Source: CAIWTU01 sp963815135 (lineage in GTDB: Bacteria > Desulfobacterota > Desulfuromonadia > Geobacterales > Geobacteraceae). From it: a stretch of DNA of 64,000 bases. Numbering within the stretch: position 1 is the first letter of the stretch; each line of letters begins with the position of its first letter. The stretch is taken from assembly GCA_963815135.1 (NCBI GenBank), contig CAWFFO010000001.1, forward strand, positions 62,001 to 126,000, read 5' to 3'. The position numbers and the translations under genes were made by a program. Below are positions 63,595 through 64,000 of this stretch, piece after piece. The notes beneath the pieces were generated by a model. It did no database searches. It saw nothing but the letters and a program-made list of their open reading frames with translations, and had not been told where the DNA came from.

Positions 63595-64000
63595 TTAAAA
63601 TATATCGGGAGGCTCCAAGTCCAGTGAAGAATAGATGGATTTTACAAATTTTGAAATAAATTTCCTTGGTTTCCCTGTGGTATTCAAAACCAGAGTTCGA
63701 TTTATTTTATGTTCGAAACCATCAACTCGATGTATGCGCAGTTTTTCATCCTTAAGATATTTCGTTATCAGGTTCTTGGAGATAAACGAAATCCCCTGCC
63801 CATCCAAAATGGCCTGTATGATTAAATGAAGATCATCGTAAATAATGAGTTTGCTGAATTCACTTGTTTCCCTGCCTATATTCTTCAAATTGTAGTCGAG
63901 AAATATCTTTGAACAGCAGCCTTCGTCCCTGCTGTAAAGATGATAATTGAACAGTGTGTCGATTTCCTTGATACGAGGGCTGATTCGGAGCTTTGGGGAG
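63595..64000 (-). CDS. LysR-type regulator, substrate-binding domain (C-terminal part)
   Basis: The frame enters from the right edge and ends at 63595. The visible 134 codons read RISPRIKEIDTLFNYHLYSR, then LIIQAILDGQGISFISKNLI and the closing LRIHRVDGFEHKINRTLVLN. This is the type 2 periplasmic-binding-like effector domain of LysR regulators. GQGISFISKNLI is the canonical turn. The DNA-binding N-terminus lies outside the window, and so do its likely targets. Confidence 0.85.
   Translation of the reverse strand, partial: SPKLRISPRIKEIDTLFNYHLYSRDEGCCSKIFLDYNLKNIGRETSEFSKLIIYDDLHLIIQAILDGQGISFISKNLITKYLKDEKLRIHRVDGFEHKINRTLVLNTTGKPRKFISKFVKSIYSSLDLEPPDIF

Noticed and set aside
1..64000. CRISPR arrays, prophage and rRNA operons
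   Set aside because: No regularly spaced direct repeats of 24-40 bp, no phage structural genes and no rRNA sequence were seen.

Overview
The window looks like a chromosomal segment of an anaerobic or facultative Desulfobacterota relative, most likely near Geobacter/Desulfuromonas. The support is an hgcAB mercury-methylation pair, a dinB promoter carrying an operator that fits the SOS box reported for Geobacter LexA, a group-3-type NiFe hydrogenase start, a bacteriohemerythrin, a chemoreceptor and a c-type cytochrome. This placement is inference, since there is no rRNA or marker set here.

Layout. 0-5 kb: the start of a hydrogenase small-subunit gene behind a V4R-like protein and a roadblock protein, a long AT-rich gap, tRNA-Leu(CAG), then tlyA, a HIT protein and a DUF4124 protein. 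5.4-8.3 kb (minus strand): a promoter, an M-box (ykoK) Mg2+ riboswitch with its own terminator, a MgtE sensor half (MgtE_N plus CBS, no membrane domain) and a divergent NRAMP-family transporter. 8.4-12 kb: lgt, an anti-sigma kinase/STAS pair and an APH/AAA kinase fusion. 12.2-23.7 kb: TPR lipoprotein, oligopeptide ABC transporter (binding protein and two permeases), a DUF815 ATPase preceded by a 7-bp tandem repeat, hgcA, hgcB, DUF4403 and another TPR protein. 24-41.7 kb: SRAP protein, dinB with LexA box, small zinc-ribbon proteins, a cluster of DnaA-box-like sites, homoserine dehydrogenase, slyX, SagB-type nitroreductase, chemoreceptor, ABC-F ATPase, B12-binding radical SAM protein, srkA-like kinase, pcnB, hemerythrin and recQ.

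42-64 kb is an accessory region with lower-GC orphan genes, two nearly identical REP-associated tyrosine transposase (RAYT) units with 25-bp inverted ends, a solitary REP doublet, RAYT remnants, a truncated flavin dehydrogenase, and a short run of gene cassettes (glutamine amidotransferase, cupin, lipoprotein hydrolase) separated by integron attC-like sites. Two copies of a roughly 290-bp intergenic element (42.0 and 59.7 kb) carry a conserved promoter-like box and a covarying terminator and look like a small-RNA family. A separate 196-bp repeat occurs in opposite orientations at 17.9 and 29.6 kb.

About ten genes between 13.5 and 41 kb are broken by single-base frameshifts, and most are +1 insertions. 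Because conserved or probably essential genes are hit, I read most of these as sequencing or assembly errors and describe each gene as one unit. The exception worth testing is hgcA codon 24. It is an in-frame UGA directly after a Cys codon, followed at the right distance by a hairpin with a GGUC-containing loop, so it could be selenocysteine rather than an error.
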